Shown: piece after piece, positions 1 to 8,276 of the stretch
How positions within the stretch are numbered: position 1 is the first letter of the stretch
How the letters are laid out: every line of letters starts with the position of its first letter
Assembly (NCBI RefSeq): GCF_002814235.1
Contig: NZ_PHSU01000033.1
Coordinates: 124,001 to 188,000, forward strand
Reading direction: 5' to 3'
From: Pseudomonas sp. QS1027
Lineage (GTDB): Bacteria > Pseudomonadota > Gammaproteobacteria > Pseudomonadales > Pseudomonadaceae
DNA: 64,000 bases
Program-made: the position numbers and the translations under genes
The notes under the pieces: model-generated
The model's input: only the letters and a program-made list of their open reading frames with translations
Databases searched by the model: none
What the model was told of the DNA's origin: nothing

Positions 1-308
1 TCGGGATAGGCCGCCAGCAGCCGGTGGCCGTTGAAGTGGAAGTCGCCCACCAGCGGCACCCTGATCTGCCGGGCGTCGAGCAACTCGCGGATCTTCGCCA
101 CCTGGGAGGCGGCCTCATGGCCGTTGACCGTGATCCGTACCAGTTCGGCGCCGGCCAGGGCCAGTTGCTCGACCTGGGTCGCGGTGGCCCGGGCGTCGGC
201 GGTATCGGTGTTGGTCATGGCCTGGACCACAATCGGGCTGGCGCTGCCCAGGCTGAGCGGACCGATGGTGACCTGGCGGGTCTTGCGGCGGGCAATCGCG
301 AGGTTCAT
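1..308 (-). CDS. ispG: 4-hydroxy-3-methylbut-2-enyl diphosphate synthase (IspG), N-terminal part
   Basis: IspG converts MEcPP to HMBPP in the MEP isoprenoid pathway using a 4Fe-4S cluster. Only the first ~102 residues are present; the gene runs off the left edge. The protein begins MNLAIARRKTRQVTIG and contains the family signatures VVQAMTNTDTADA and VRITVNGHEA, followed by PLVGDFHFNGH, the start of the TIM barrel. The cluster-binding cysteines would lie beyond the edge. The ATG at 308 overlaps the TGA of terpene cyclase 1 as ATGA, so the two are probably translationally coupled. Position inside a terpene operon, rather than a housekeeping ispG locus, suggests (inference) that this is a second, dedicated copy. 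Confidence 0.93.
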   Translation of the reverse strand, partial: MNLAIARRKTRQVTIGPLSLGSASPIVVQAMTNTDTADARATATQVEQLALAGAELVRITVNGHEAASQVAKIRELLDARQIRVPLVGDFHFNGHRLLAAYP

Positions 309-1291
309 TGAGGTGACTCCTGCGTGAGAGATGTGTCGTGGTATCGAGGTGTTCGCAAAGACCACGCAAGATTGCCGCTCATCCAGCTTTCCAGCATGGC
401 GATGTATTGTTCAATCGCCTTTCGCTCGGCGTCCGAGTAGCGCTGTTGCCCAATGAACAACGGCAGTTTTTCCCGTGCCAGTTCGAAGGTATGAACGCGA
501 GAGGTCACCAGCCGGTTGACGAAATCCATGGCTTCGCGCAGCGACAACTCCAGATGATGCTGGCAGACGACCACATAGTTGTTTATTTCACCGCCATGGC
601 TTTCCTTGCCATGGGAAAAGATGTCATTGACCAGGACGACCACGTCGTTGGCGCTGTCCTGCAGCGCCTGGAAGATCCGGCTGCGGCAGAACCCTTCAGG
701 CACTTCGGCCCGGTTGGCGGCTTCACCGCCACTGAACATCAACTGGGTGGCGCCGGTGTATCGTCGCACCTGGACGAAGGCCAGCAGATCTGGCACCTCG
801 CCAGCGGCCCTGGCCTCTATTTCCTTCAGTGTGGAGTCGAAGTAGTCACGGATGTCCTGGAAAAAGCGCCGTTGCCCGTGGGGACTCAATCCCTCGCTGA
901 TCGACGCAAACAAGGCGCATCCCGACTGCTCGATTCCCGGTTTGGGAGCGGGGGCGTCGTGCGGCGATGAGAACTGGCGAAGCAGTCGCTCCAGCAATGC
1001 CTGTGCTGGCGTGACTTGATCCTTCAATACACCCTGATCCAGTTCATCGTCCAACAGGAAAATCCAGGTGATCAGGTTGATCATCTGTTGCAGTCCGCGC
1101 GCTTGCGCATCGGGGTAGACCCTGGCGGCGAGTTCGAAGAACCGACCTGAGTCCAGTGTCCGGCGTACATCGCGGTTGACCAGGCCCATCGACTCCAGCC
1201 AGGCGTTGGAACTTCGAGTCGCCGCGTCCTGATGCGGATTGATCCTTGAAGCAAAGGGCAGGCGAATCTCTGGCAGATCGACACGGGGCAT
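305..1291 (-). CDS. class I terpene cyclase (terpene cyclase 1)
   Basis: A 328-residue bacterial type I terpene synthase, which ionises a prenyl diphosphate and cyclises the carbocation. All four family motifs are readable: the aspartate-rich DDELD at residues 81-85, the diphosphate sensor in VRRYTG (arginines near 176-177), the NSE triad as NDIFSHGKE at 222-230, and the C-terminal RY pair in TPRY at 316-317. The alpha-helical fold and length fit bacterial mono- or sesquiterpene synthases. No signal peptide or second domain is present. It lies between ispH (27 bp upstream) and ispG (4-bp overlap). Product and substrate chain length cannot be read from sequence. The idi-dxs-cyclase arrangement recalls the Serratia sodorifen cluster, but no SodC-type methyltransferase is seen here. 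Confidence 0.93.
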   Translation of the reverse strand: MPRVDLPEIRLPFASRINPHQDAATRSSNAWLESMGLVNRDVRRTLDSGRFFELAARVYPDAQARGLQQMINLITWIFLLDDELDQGVLKDQVTPAQALLERLLRQFSSPHDAPAPKPGIEQSGCALFASISEGLSPHGQRRFFQDIRDYFDSTLKEIEARAAGEVPDLLAFVQVRRYTGATQLMFSGGEAANRAEVPEGFCRSRIFQALQDSANDVVVLVNDIFSHGKESHGGEINNYVVVCQHHLELSLREAMDFVNRLVTSRVHTFELAREKLPLFIGQQRYSDAERKAIEQYIAMLESWMSGNLAWSLRTPRYHDTSLTQESPQ

Positions 1292-1318
1292 GATGTTGCC
1301 TCCTATGACGGTGTTGGC

Positions 1319-2251
1319 TTAGCGACTGCGGGCGATCAGCCCGGTCGGAAGATTGAACTGCACCTGCTCTTCACGGCCGGGCAGGGTTTTGATCGTCAGG
1401 GGCGCCAGGTTCCCGAGCGCGGCAATCACGTCGTCGACCAGGACCTCGGGTGTCGAGGCGCCAGCGGTGATCCCCACCGTCTCGACGTTTTGAAACCATT
1501 GTCGATCCAGCTCTGCACCCTCGGCCACCCGGTAGGCGGGCACACCGGTTTCGGCGGCAATGGTGCGCAAGGTCACGGTATTGGCGCTGTTCGCGGCACC
1601 CACCACCAGCACCAGGTCGACACACTGGCTGAGGATTCGCAGCGCGGTCTGGCGGTTTTGCACGGCGTAGCAGATATCCCGGGTATCGGGGCCGACGATG
1701 CCCGGATAACGTTGTTGCAGGGCCAGGACCACGGCCTTGGTGTCATCGACGCTGAGGGTGGTCTGAGTGATATAGGCCATCGGTGTATTCGCCGGGAAAG
1801 GCAAATCCTCTACCTGATCCACGTTACGCACGACCACCACCGGGGCGGGAATCTGCCCGAGGATGCCAATCACTTCGGGGTGTCCGGCTTCACCGATCAG
1901 GATCACCTGATAGCCTTTGGCGGCGTACTGGCGGCCCTGGTTATGTACCTTGCCGACCAGCGGGCAGGTGGCGTCGAGGACCCGCAGCTGGCGCTGGCGC
2001 GCCGCGTTTTCGACGACCCTGGCCACACCATGGGCGCTGAACACCGTGACGGCGTCGACCGGCACTTCATCGAGTTCCTCGACAAAGATCGCGCCCTTGG
2101 CCTTCAGGCTTTCGACCACGTGGTGGTTATGAACGATTTCATGGCGCACATACACCGGCGCGCCGTACTGCTCCAGGGCGAGTTCGACAATATCGATTGC
2201 CCGGACCACGCCGGCGCAGAAACCGCGGGGTTGGGCCAGGATGACGTTCAT
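1319..2251 (-). CDS. ispH: 4-hydroxy-3-methylbut-2-enyl diphosphate reductase (IspH)
   Basis: IspH reduces HMBPP to IPP and DMAPP, the last step of the MEP pathway. The 310-residue protein starts MNVILAQPRGFCAGVVRA. The three cluster cysteines are in RGFCAGV (residue 12), DATCPLV and DICYAVQNRQ, and the catalytic region VRHEIVHNHHVV is intact. The reading frame stays open further upstream, but homology and the ATGA overlap with the dxs stop fix the start at 2251. It is the third gene of idi-dxs-ispH-cyclase-ispG. Together with ispG it supplies the two oxygen-sensitive Fe-S steps that often limit MEP flux (established). That it is an extra copy beside a housekeeping ispH is inferred from context. 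Confidence 0.95.
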   Translation of the reverse strand: MNVILAQPRGFCAGVVRAIDIVELALEQYGAPVYVRHEIVHNHHVVESLKAKGAIFVEELDEVPVDAVTVFSAHGVARVVENAARQRQLRVLDATCPLVGKVHNQGRQYAAKGYQVILIGEAGHPEVIGILGQIPAPVVVVRNVDQVEDLPFPANTPMAYITQTTLSVDDTKAVVLALQQRYPGIVGPDTRDICYAVQNRQTALRILSQCVDLVLVVGAANSANTVTLRTIAAETGVPAYRVAEGAELDRQWFQNVETVGITAGASTPEVLVDDVIAALGNLAPLTIKTLPGREEQVQFNLPTGLIARSR

Positions 2252-4176
2252 GGGTGACCTCCACTCATGGCTTGTCGGTGGGGGATATCGGTGCGCCGGG
2301 AGACCTCGCGGGCCAGCGCGATTTGTCCGCAAAACACCTGGACCGAGGTCACAATCCCCTTGGCATCCAGGCCGCAGGCCGTGAGCAGTTGGTCCGGGGC
2401 GCCGTGCTCGATGAATTGATCGTCGAAGCCCAGTTGCAGCACCTTTGGAGAAACCATCGAAGCCGCCAGATGTTCGAGGCATGCACTACCGGCGCCGCCC
2501 TTTACGCAGCCTTCTTCAACCGTCACCAGCAGGTCGTGACTGCAGGCGAGGGCTTCTATCAGGTCGACATCCAGGGGTTTGACGTAACGCATGTTGGCCA
2601 CTGTCGCATCCAGTACCTCAGCCGCCTCAAGGCTGGGCAGCACCATGGAACCGAAGGCGAGGATGGCGATTCGCGAGCCCTGGGGAAGGGTCGTTTGCCG
2701 ACGGATTTCACCTCGGCCCAGGGGCAGGGCACTCAGCTCGGCTTGGGTCGCCGCGCCACTGCCGGCACCGCGTGGATAACGTACCGCCACCGGTCCGTTC
2801 TGCAGCAGCGCGGTGTGCAGCATCTGCCGGCATTCATTTTCATCCGCCGGGGCCATGACGATCAGATTGGGCACGCAGCGCAGGTAGGCAATATCGAACG
2901 CACCGGTATGGGTGGCGCCGTCCGCCCCGACAATCCCGGCGCGGTCGATGGCCAGCACCACCGGCAGGTTCTGGATCGCGATGTCATGGATCAGTTGGTC
3001 GTAACCGCGCTGGAGGAAGGTTGAGTAGATCGCCACCACCGGCTTCAGACCTTCGGTGGCAAGGCCCGCGGCAAAAGTCAGGGCATGCTGTTCGGCGATC
3101 CCGACATCGAAGTAGCGATCGGGGAAGCGTCGCTCGAACTCCACCAGTCCCGAGCCTTCGCGCATGGCGGGGGTAATCGCGACGATCCTGGGATTGCGTT
3201 CGGCCTCGTCACACAGCCAGTGGCTGAAGACCTGGGTATAGGTTGGCTTGCCGGGCGCCGCCGGCTGGATGCCTTGTTCCGGATTGAATTTCCCGGGCCC
3301 GTGATACAGCACCGGGTCCATGGCCGCCGGACTGTAGCCGTGGCCCTTTTCGGTGATGATGTGCAGCAGTTGCGGGCCGCGCAGGTTTTTCAGGGCCTGC
3401 ATCGCCGGAATCAGCTCGTTGAGGTCATGACCGTCGATGGGGCCGGTGTAGTTGAAGCCCAGGGCTTCGAACAGCGTCGCGGACAATCTCAGTCCCTTGA
3501 GCTGCGCTTCGAATACCCGTTCACCCAGGGGCGCTTCATCGCGCAGGATGCGCTTGATACCAGCCTGGGCCGAAGCCGTGCAGCGATGCGCGGTGAGTTT
3601 GCCCAGGTAGTGGCGCAGCGCGCCGACGGCGGGAGAGATCGACATGTCATTGTCGTTGAGGACCACCAGAAACGGCAGGTCGGCGTGCAGGCCGGCATTG
3701 TTCATCGCCTCGTAGGCCATGCCACCGCTCAGGGCGCCATCGCCGATCACCGCGATGCCGTGGCGCTGCTCACCTTTGCTCCTGGCCCCCAGGGCCATGC
3801 CCAGTGCCGCGGAAATCGAGGTGCTGGAGTGAGCCGTACCGAAGGTGTCGTACTCGGATTCCTGGCGTCTGGGAAAGCCGGAAATCCCGCCCAATTGACG
3901 AATACCGACCATGGCCTCGCGGCGTCCGGTGAGGATCTTGTGCGGATAGGATTGATGACCCACATCCCAGACGATCCGGTCATGGGGGGTATCGAAGACA
4001 TAGTGCAGCGCGATGGCGAGCTCCACGGTGCCCAGATTGGCGGAAAGGTGCCCGCCAGTCCGTGAAACACTGTAGAGGATAAAGGCCCGCAACTCGTCGG
4101 CGACCGCCGAGAGTGCCCTTGGATGCAGGGCTCGCAGGTCGACCGGGCTGTCGATGGTGTCCAGTAGCTCGAACAT
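2248..4176 (-). CDS. dxs: 1-deoxy-D-xylulose-5-phosphate synthase (DXS)
   Basis: DXS condenses pyruvate and glyceraldehyde-3-phosphate in the committed, flux-controlling step of the MEP pathway. The 642-residue protein has the usual transketolase-like order. The thiamine diphosphate domain shows SRTGGHLSANLG, then GDGALSGG followed by the asparagine of VVLNDNDMSIS. The pyrimidine-binding domain carries the catalytic glutamate in GIAEQHALTFAAGLA, and a C-terminal transketolase domain follows. The start MFELLDTIDSP lies 107 bp after the idi stop. The stop overlaps the ispH start by four bases (ATGA). Because the housekeeping dxs of Pseudomonas normally sits beside ispA, this is probably a specialised second copy (inference). 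Confidence 0.96.
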   Translation of the reverse strand: MFELLDTIDSPVDLRALHPRALSAVADELRAFILYSVSRTGGHLSANLGTVELAIALHYVFDTPHDRIVWDVGHQSYPHKILTGRREAMVGIRQLGGISGFPRRQESEYDTFGTAHSSTSISAALGMALGARSKGEQRHGIAVIGDGALSGGMAYEAMNNAGLHADLPFLVVLNDNDMSISPAVGALRHYLGKLTAHRCTASAQAGIKRILRDEAPLGERVFEAQLKGLRLSATLFEALGFNYTGPIDGHDLNELIPAMQALKNLRGPQLLHIITEKGHGYSPAAMDPVLYHGPGKFNPEQGIQPAAPGKPTYTQVFSHWLCDEAERNPRIVAITPAMREGSGLVEFERRFPDRYFDVGIAEQHALTFAAGLATEGLKPVVAIYSTFLQRGYDQLIHDIAIQNLPVVLAIDRAGIVGADGATHTGAFDIAYLRCVPNLIVMAPADENECRQMLHTALLQNGPVAVRYPRGAGSGAATQAELSALPLGRGEIRRQTTLPQGSRIAILAFGSMVLPSLEAAEVLDATVANMRYVKPLDVDLIEALACSHDLLVTVEEGCVKGGAGSACLEHLAASMVSPKVLQLGFDDQFIEHGAPDQLLTACGLDAKGIVTSVQVFCGQIALAREVSRRTDIPHRQAMSGGHP

Positions 4177-4283
4177 GGCGGACTCCTCCGTGGGGCTCGG
4201 TGCAAGCGGTTGACGATCGGGTCCGCCAGAGGCGCAAACAGATCGCCAGCGCGCCGTGCACGTTCAGTGTCATGGGACGATTG

Positions 4284-4850
4284 CTAGAGGGCCAGATGGC
4301 TGGTCGAGGGGGCCGCGAGAGCGATTTTTTGCCAGGCACGCAGACCCGCGAGGGTGTAGGTGTCGAAGATCTTGCGAAACCAGACCGTGTACTTTTCCGG
4401 CTCGGCGGCAATGCACCGCGGAATGTCGGACAGCGGCAACCAGGCCCAGGCCAGGGCTTCATCGGGATTGGCAATGGGTGGTGTGTCGCTGCTACCGACG
4501 AACAGGTGATCGAACTCATGCTCGATCAGGTCGTTCGAGACCTGTTCCCGATAGAGCAGGGAGGCGACCTTTTTCAGGGGGCAGGTCAGGCCCATTTCTT
4601 CGAACAAACGCCGTTGCGCGGCAGCGTGGGTCTGTTCGCCCAGGCGCGGATGGCCGCAGCAGCTGTTGGTCCACAGGCCTTGCGAATGGTATTTGCCGAG
4701 CGCGCGCTGTTGCAGCAGCAAACGGCCCTGCTCGTCGAAAATGAAGATCGAGAAAGCCCGATGGCGCAGGCCTTGTCGATGGATGAACAGCTTGTGCGCA
4801 CTGCCGGTTTCGCAATCATCCTCATCTACCAGAATGAGGGTTTCTTCCAT
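4284..4850 (-). CDS. idi: type I isopentenyl-diphosphate delta-isomerase
   Basis: This enzyme interconverts IPP and DMAPP. The 188-residue Nudix-like protein begins MEETLILVDEDDCETGSA, has the metal-ligand histidines in FIHRQGLRHRA, the catalytic cysteine in TNSCCGHP (64-65 region) and the catalytic/metal glutamates in LIEHEFDH (110, 112). It is the first gene of the idi-dxs-ispH-cyclase-ispG unit. The start follows a GGAG ribosome site 8 nt upstream. Its first 18 codons and upstream DNA are duplicated at 8221-8437, where they head the prenyltransferase gene. Idi is dispensable in MEP organisms, so its presence here points to tuning of the IPP:DMAPP ratio for terpene formation. Confidence 0.95.
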   Translation of the reverse strand: MEETLILVDEDDCETGSAHKLFIHRQGLRHRAFSIFIFDEQGRLLLQQRALGKYHSQGLWTNSCCGHPRLGEQTHAAAQRRLFEEMGLTCPLKKVASLLYREQVSNDLIEHEFDHLFVGSSDTPPIANPDEALAWAWLPLSDIPRCIAAEPEKYTVWFRKIFDTYTLAGLRAWQKIALAAPSTSHLAL

Positions 4851-5013
4851 GACTCGGACTCCGAGGTGCCGTTGTCACTGGACGATACTGCTGACCAGAA
4901 TACGTGGGGGAAACTCAGGTTTTCTTGAGTGGTATCCATTCACACTAGATCGCGTTTTCCCAAGCGCAAGGCGGCGCGGACATTCGGTTTGGCCGTTCGT
5001 CTGAAGCTGGCGG
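4795..5013. repeat. direct repeat copy A: promoter region plus 5' end of idi
   Basis: This 219-bp segment matches 8221-8437 in the same orientation with about a dozen mismatches and two one-base indels by eye. It includes the first 18 codons of idi, the ribosome site and about 160 bp upstream. The coding part is almost unchanged between copies (one mismatch in 56 bp); most differences lie about 55-110 bp upstream of the ATG. The sequence is native to Idi proteins, so this is the donor copy. A 13-bp palindrome, CTCGGACTCCGAG at 4853-4865, overlaps the ribosome site in both copies. Confidence 0.95.
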
Positions 5014-5298
5014 ATGGGCAGTGCTGGCTGTTGGGCTGTGCGCGGAATTGACGCTTTTGGGGGGAGCCAATCCCTTGCGCTTTGGAGGGAGGTCTGATGA
5101 AAGGGATTTTGTAAGACGCTGAATCGTTCTCTTTCCTACAAGGCCTGTCGGTTGTATCTTCGTGCGGATAACGCATAAAGTTGTCTTTCGCGAACAGTAT
5201 TTTGCGATCAACCTTGGCCGGTTGAGCACATAGGCACACAAGCGCTCAAAATAACGAGTGGGCGCTTAAGGAATAGCAATTATATAGTGATATCCGAG
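5014..5298. other. intergenic stretch, no gene seen
   Basis: Between the end of repeat copy A and the DUF3077-like gene. I see no convincing coding sequence; two overlapping minus-strand frames here have no protein-like composition. An AAGGA at 5268-5272 is the only likely translation signal, serving the downstream gene. Confidence 0.5.
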
Positions 5299-5586
5299 AT
5301 GCCTACTCACACTGTCCTCCGTTTTACCCCGCTTGACACCCACGATGCTGCTAATCCGGTACTGTATATCCGTCACGATGCCCCCCTCGAAGATCTGGCG
5401 ATTTGCGCGGCTCACCGTTTTACGGTGGTTCGCGATCTGATGGACACCTTGTCTACACTAGGGCTCAAAAATATTGATGATTGCGATTTGTTGCGAGTGA
5501 GCCGTGGCAGTCATCTACTGATGCGCGAGGGTTGTGCGCTATTAGAGATTATTCAAGTACGGGCCGCACGGATGAAAAATCAGTAG
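5299..5586 (+). CDS. small DUF3077-like protein
   Basis: A 95-residue acidic-to-neutral protein starting MPTHTVLRFTPLD. The central part, LYIRHDAPLEDLAICAAHRF, resembles the short DUF3077 proteins common in Pseudomonas, whose function is unknown. A GTG at 5287 is an alternative start and sits 13 bases after AAGGA; the ATG at 5299 has no good ribosome site. It has no signal peptide or membrane segment. It is the only plus-strand gene in the terpenoid locus and sits between the two minus-strand units next to Rhs debris, so it may belong to the inserted or decayed DNA rather than to the pathway. Family assignment is from memory of the pattern and is tentative. Confidence 0.55.
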   Translation: MPTHTVLRFTPLDTHDAANPVLYIRHDAPLEDLAICAAHRFTVVRDLMDTLSTLGLKNIDDCDLLRVSRGSHLLMREGCALLEIIQVRAARMKNQ

Positions 5587-5912
5587 GTTTGCCGCCTCTC
5601 TCAAGCATTTTCATTGCTGTTTGGTGTTTGGATCTGCTCCCTCACTTGGAACGTTCGGGTGAGGGGCTCCATCCGTTTTGCTTCACGGTATGAGCTCAAT
5701 ATTTTATGAGCATCATAAGGATGCTGTTTAGTTTGGCTTCATGTGTTTAGTACCAATTTTCCATGGAGAAATTTTGTATCTTGTATGAGTCGCTACTGTC
5801 ATTGTGGCATATGATGCAGTGCATGGTGCTCATGACAAACCAAACCAGGAACTCCTTGAGCTCGGTCGACGGTTTAGGAGCAGGTTTTTTAGCACGCTCT
5901 CTATGTCGTCTA

Positions 5913-6255
5913 CTAGTTTGTTGAAGGAGGTTGTATTGAGTTTTTCGATGAAAATGTTTCTATGTGATCCTTGTGCATGCCGTCCATATAATAGTAGTCG
6001 TCAGGCTTGAATTTGATTGTATCAACTGTCGTTTTTTTCGTAAATTTAAATATCTGTTGGCCTTGATATGTTTTTCCTGTTCTTAAAGATACACGCTCCC
6101 GTATTTCGCCTAGTGGGGTACCGCTGATAGGGTTGTTGGTCAGTCCTAGTGGGTCAATCCATACCGCCGGATTTGGCGCATACCGACAACTCGGCCATCA
6201 TCGACGTGTGTAGCAAAGCATCGCCCTCGCGGGCAGCCCAGGGGGTGTCGGTCAT
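5913..6255 (-). pseudogene. collapsed PAAR/Rhs toxin gene remnant
   Basis: Reading the minus strand from 6255, a frame begins MTDTPWAAREGDALLHTSMM, the style of a PAAR-type N-terminus of Rhs proteins. After about 25 codons the frame changes, and from 6182 a second frame reads YAPNPAVWIDPLGL, the hallmark end of an Rhs core. It is followed by a ~75-residue tip that includes KPDDYYYMDGMHKDHIETF and stops at 5913. The >1000 codons of core normally between these ends are missing. The tip is AT-rich, as Rhs toxin cassettes usually are. A continuation in another frame down to about 5840 may be more tip or an immunity remnant. The assignment rests on these two signatures; no toxin family is recognised. 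Confidence 0.65.
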
Positions 6256-6423
6256 GAAGGTACGTTCCGTGCGGGCCAGGGACGCCCATCGGAACATGTG
6301 GTCAGGCCAGATTCAAGAGGAAAAGACGATCATAAATGTAAGAACTGTCTCTAATAACATATTGAAACTGCTGGTTTATTATCGGTGCTGGTAGGGTTGG
6401 TGTCCCAAGAGGCGAGCCCGGCT

Positions 6424-7431
6424 TCAGGTGTTGGAGAGGTACTCGCACTTTGATAAATAGAGCTCCGGGCTTGGAGACAGTGTTGTTGTTTTGTAGCGTG
6501 GCGTAATCGTTGACCAGTGATGATTTCCTTTTATACAACTGCAGAGCAGGTCAACGAACGAATCCACCGTCTGTTGCTCATGCGTTGAAGTGACGAGAAG
6601 TGACAGGTTGTGCTTCTGTGCTTCAAACACATGGTAGGTATCAATGCACTTGTTTATGGTGAGATTTATGGCTTGCTCTATGGAGAGATTGCCTTCTTTC
6701 TGAACAAGGAGCACAGCGTTATGTTTTTCTTTTTTCAGGATCTCTCTTTCCAGTGAAAAGATATCATTGGTGTAGAAGCAGATGTCCGTGCAGGTATCGA
6801 GAATGTCCTGAATCATTGGATGCTCTGCGAGGTGTGGCGGCAGCTCCAATCGTGTGGCCCATTGCGCCACATCCACAAAGGCACGAACAGAGATGGCTCG
6901 CCTTCTCAAAGGCAGATAACGTTCCAGGGTGATAGGCGCGTCACTCGCATGCATCCGAGACTCATCAATCCATGACTGCAGGAAGCTCTGCCAGGTGGCT
7001 CGTGTTTTCCTTTGCCAGGCATCAGACATGCACACCATGCCATCGCTGTAGCGTTGCCAGGTGTTCAACCAGCTTCGCAGCATCGGGTTGTTCATGTCGT
7101 GGTGTTGCTCGACGGGGTCTTCGGTGATATTGATCAGTGAGTGGATCAGCTTTGTCACCTGTTCGGTTTCATTGACATGGGAAGAGCAGTAGTCATCGAC
7201 AATGGCCGCAATACCTATCATGTCGGTTGCCAGGCAGAGACCGACGTAGGGAATTTGCGGGAACGTATAGATCACGAGCCTGACAGCGCCTTGTTGCAAG
7301 TAGCTTTGTTCTGCTTCAGTGTCACTCATCAGGCCCATCTCGCGTAACCAGTTGATGTGATAACTCTCAAGTTCGGTGGCTTGGGGGTGCACGCGAAGAG
7401 GGATGGTGGTTTCAAGTTCGAAAGAGGGCAT
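6424..7431 (-). CDS. class I terpene cyclase (terpene cyclase 2)
   Basis: A 335-residue terpene synthase distinct from cyclase 1. The aspartate-rich motif reads DDYCSS at 79-84, so the usual third acidic residue is replaced by Ser. The NSE motif NDIFSLERE (222-230) is complete with N222, S226 and E230. The sensor arginines lie in LRRRAIS (176-178) and the terminal RY pair in TPRY (312-313). It starts 47 bp downstream of the prenyltransferase gene and is probably co-transcribed with it from the duplicated promoter. Codon use and base composition are visibly more AT-rich than cyclase 1 and dxs, suggesting separate acquisition. The substrate may be the product of the neighbouring cis-prenyltransferase (inference). 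The product is unknown. Confidence 0.9.
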   Translation of the reverse strand: MPSFELETTIPLRVHPQATELESYHINWLREMGLMSDTEAEQSYLQQGAVRLVIYTFPQIPYVGLCLATDMIGIAAIVDDYCSSHVNETEQVTKLIHSLINITEDPVEQHHDMNNPMLRSWLNTWQRYSDGMVCMSDAWQRKTRATWQSFLQSWIDESRMHASDAPITLERYLPLRRRAISVRAFVDVAQWATRLELPPHLAEHPMIQDILDTCTDICFYTNDIFSLEREILKKEKHNAVLLVQKEGNLSIEQAINLTINKCIDTYHVFEAQKHNLSLLVTSTHEQQTVDSFVDLLCSCIKGNHHWSTITPRYKTTTLSPSPELYLSKCEYLSNT

Positions 7432-7478
7432 GAGGGGGTCTTCCTGTTAGCGTCAGAGGCTTGCCAGAATGAGGCGAG

Positions 7479-8276
7479 TCATACGCCAAATCGCTTTTGA
7501 CGACATTGATAGGCGGTCATCGCCTGGTGAAATTCTTCTTGAGTGAATTCAGGCCAACACAGCGACGAGAAGTAAAACTCAGAATAAGCGCATTGCCAGG
7601 GCATGAACCCCGAGAGCCGTTGTTCGCCTGACGTGCGGATCACAAGGTCCGGTCCGGGCTGGTCGCCGGTGTCCAAGGCCTGCTGTAGCCGCTGCTCGGT
7701 GATGGCATCCGGTAGCTGTTCCAGTGCATTGCTAGCCATGAACTCTTTTATGACCGAGCGTACGGCCCGAATGATTTCCTGTCGCCCGCTGTAAGCCACC
7801 GCAATATTGACGCAGGGCCCTTTGACATGGCGGGTACGACTTTGGGCGTTGCGTATCGAGTTGTTGGCAGCGGGCGCAAGTGCATCGGTATCACCCAGGA
7901 TATGCAGGCGCCAACGCCCGCTATTGGCCAGTTCGTTGATGACACTCACGATGACGTCGATCAACCCGGCAAGTTCTTCAGGATCGCGCTGGAGATTTTC
8001 CAACGAGAGCGGCCATAGGGTAATAAATGGAATCTCGAGTTGCGCGCACCACTCCAGAAGGTGATGAACCCGGGCCCCTCCAGCGCGATAACCTTCGATA
8101 CACGACAAGCCTTGCGTGGCCGCCCAGCGTCTGTTGCCGTCGAGAATGACAGCCAGATGCCGGATCAAGGGCTGGCGAGTGGGTGAGCTTTCTTCAACCG
8201 CGGGTAGATGGGTAGGATTCTGCGCACTGCCGGTTTCGCAATCATCCTCATCTAGCAGAATGAGGGTTTCTTCCAT
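7479..8276 (-). CDS. cis-prenyltransferase of the short-chain type, with an Idi-derived N-terminus
   Basis: A UppS-fold enzyme that extends allylic diphosphates with Z geometry. Of 265 residues, the core starts near residue 38: RHLAVILDGNRRWA holds the catalytic Asp46, SLENLQR (91-97) the substrate loop, and RTSGEQRLSGF (214-224), YSE (231-233) and WPEF the conserved C-terminal part. The loop reads SLENLQR where long-chain UppS has SSENW. From memory this and GYRAGG resemble the mycobacterial (2Z,6E)-FPP synthase Rv1086 rather than housekeeping UppS. The first 18 residues, MEETLILLDEDDCETGSA, copy the Idi N-terminus and come from the duplicated DNA; residues 19-37 look like a linker. The next gene is terpene cyclase 2. 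Product length is not proven. Confidence 0.9.
   Translation of the reverse strand: MEETLILLDEDDCETGSAQNPTHLPAVEESSPTRQPLIRHLAVILDGNRRWAATQGLSCIEGYRAGGARVHHLLEWCAQLEIPFITLWPLSLENLQRDPEELAGLIDVIVSVINELANSGRWRLHILGDTDALAPAANNSIRNAQSRTRHVKGPCVNIAVAYSGRQEIIRAVRSVIKEFMASNALEQLPDAITEQRLQQALDTGDQPGPDLVIRTSGEQRLSGFMPWQCAYSEFYFSSLCWPEFTQEEFHQAMTAYQCRQKRFGV

Noticed and set aside
1490..2257. Long plus-strand open frame opposite ispH.
   Set aside because: No protein-like motifs; the ispH cysteine motifs on the minus strand explain the region.
4940..5241. Two overlapping minus-strand frames of about 98 codons upstream of idi.
   Set aside because: They lie mostly in the duplicated promoter segment, are not conserved in the second copy and show no family resemblance.
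6149..6394. Plus-strand frame of 81 codons over the Rhs remnant.
   Set aside because: The complementary strand carries the recognisable PAAR and Rhs signatures.
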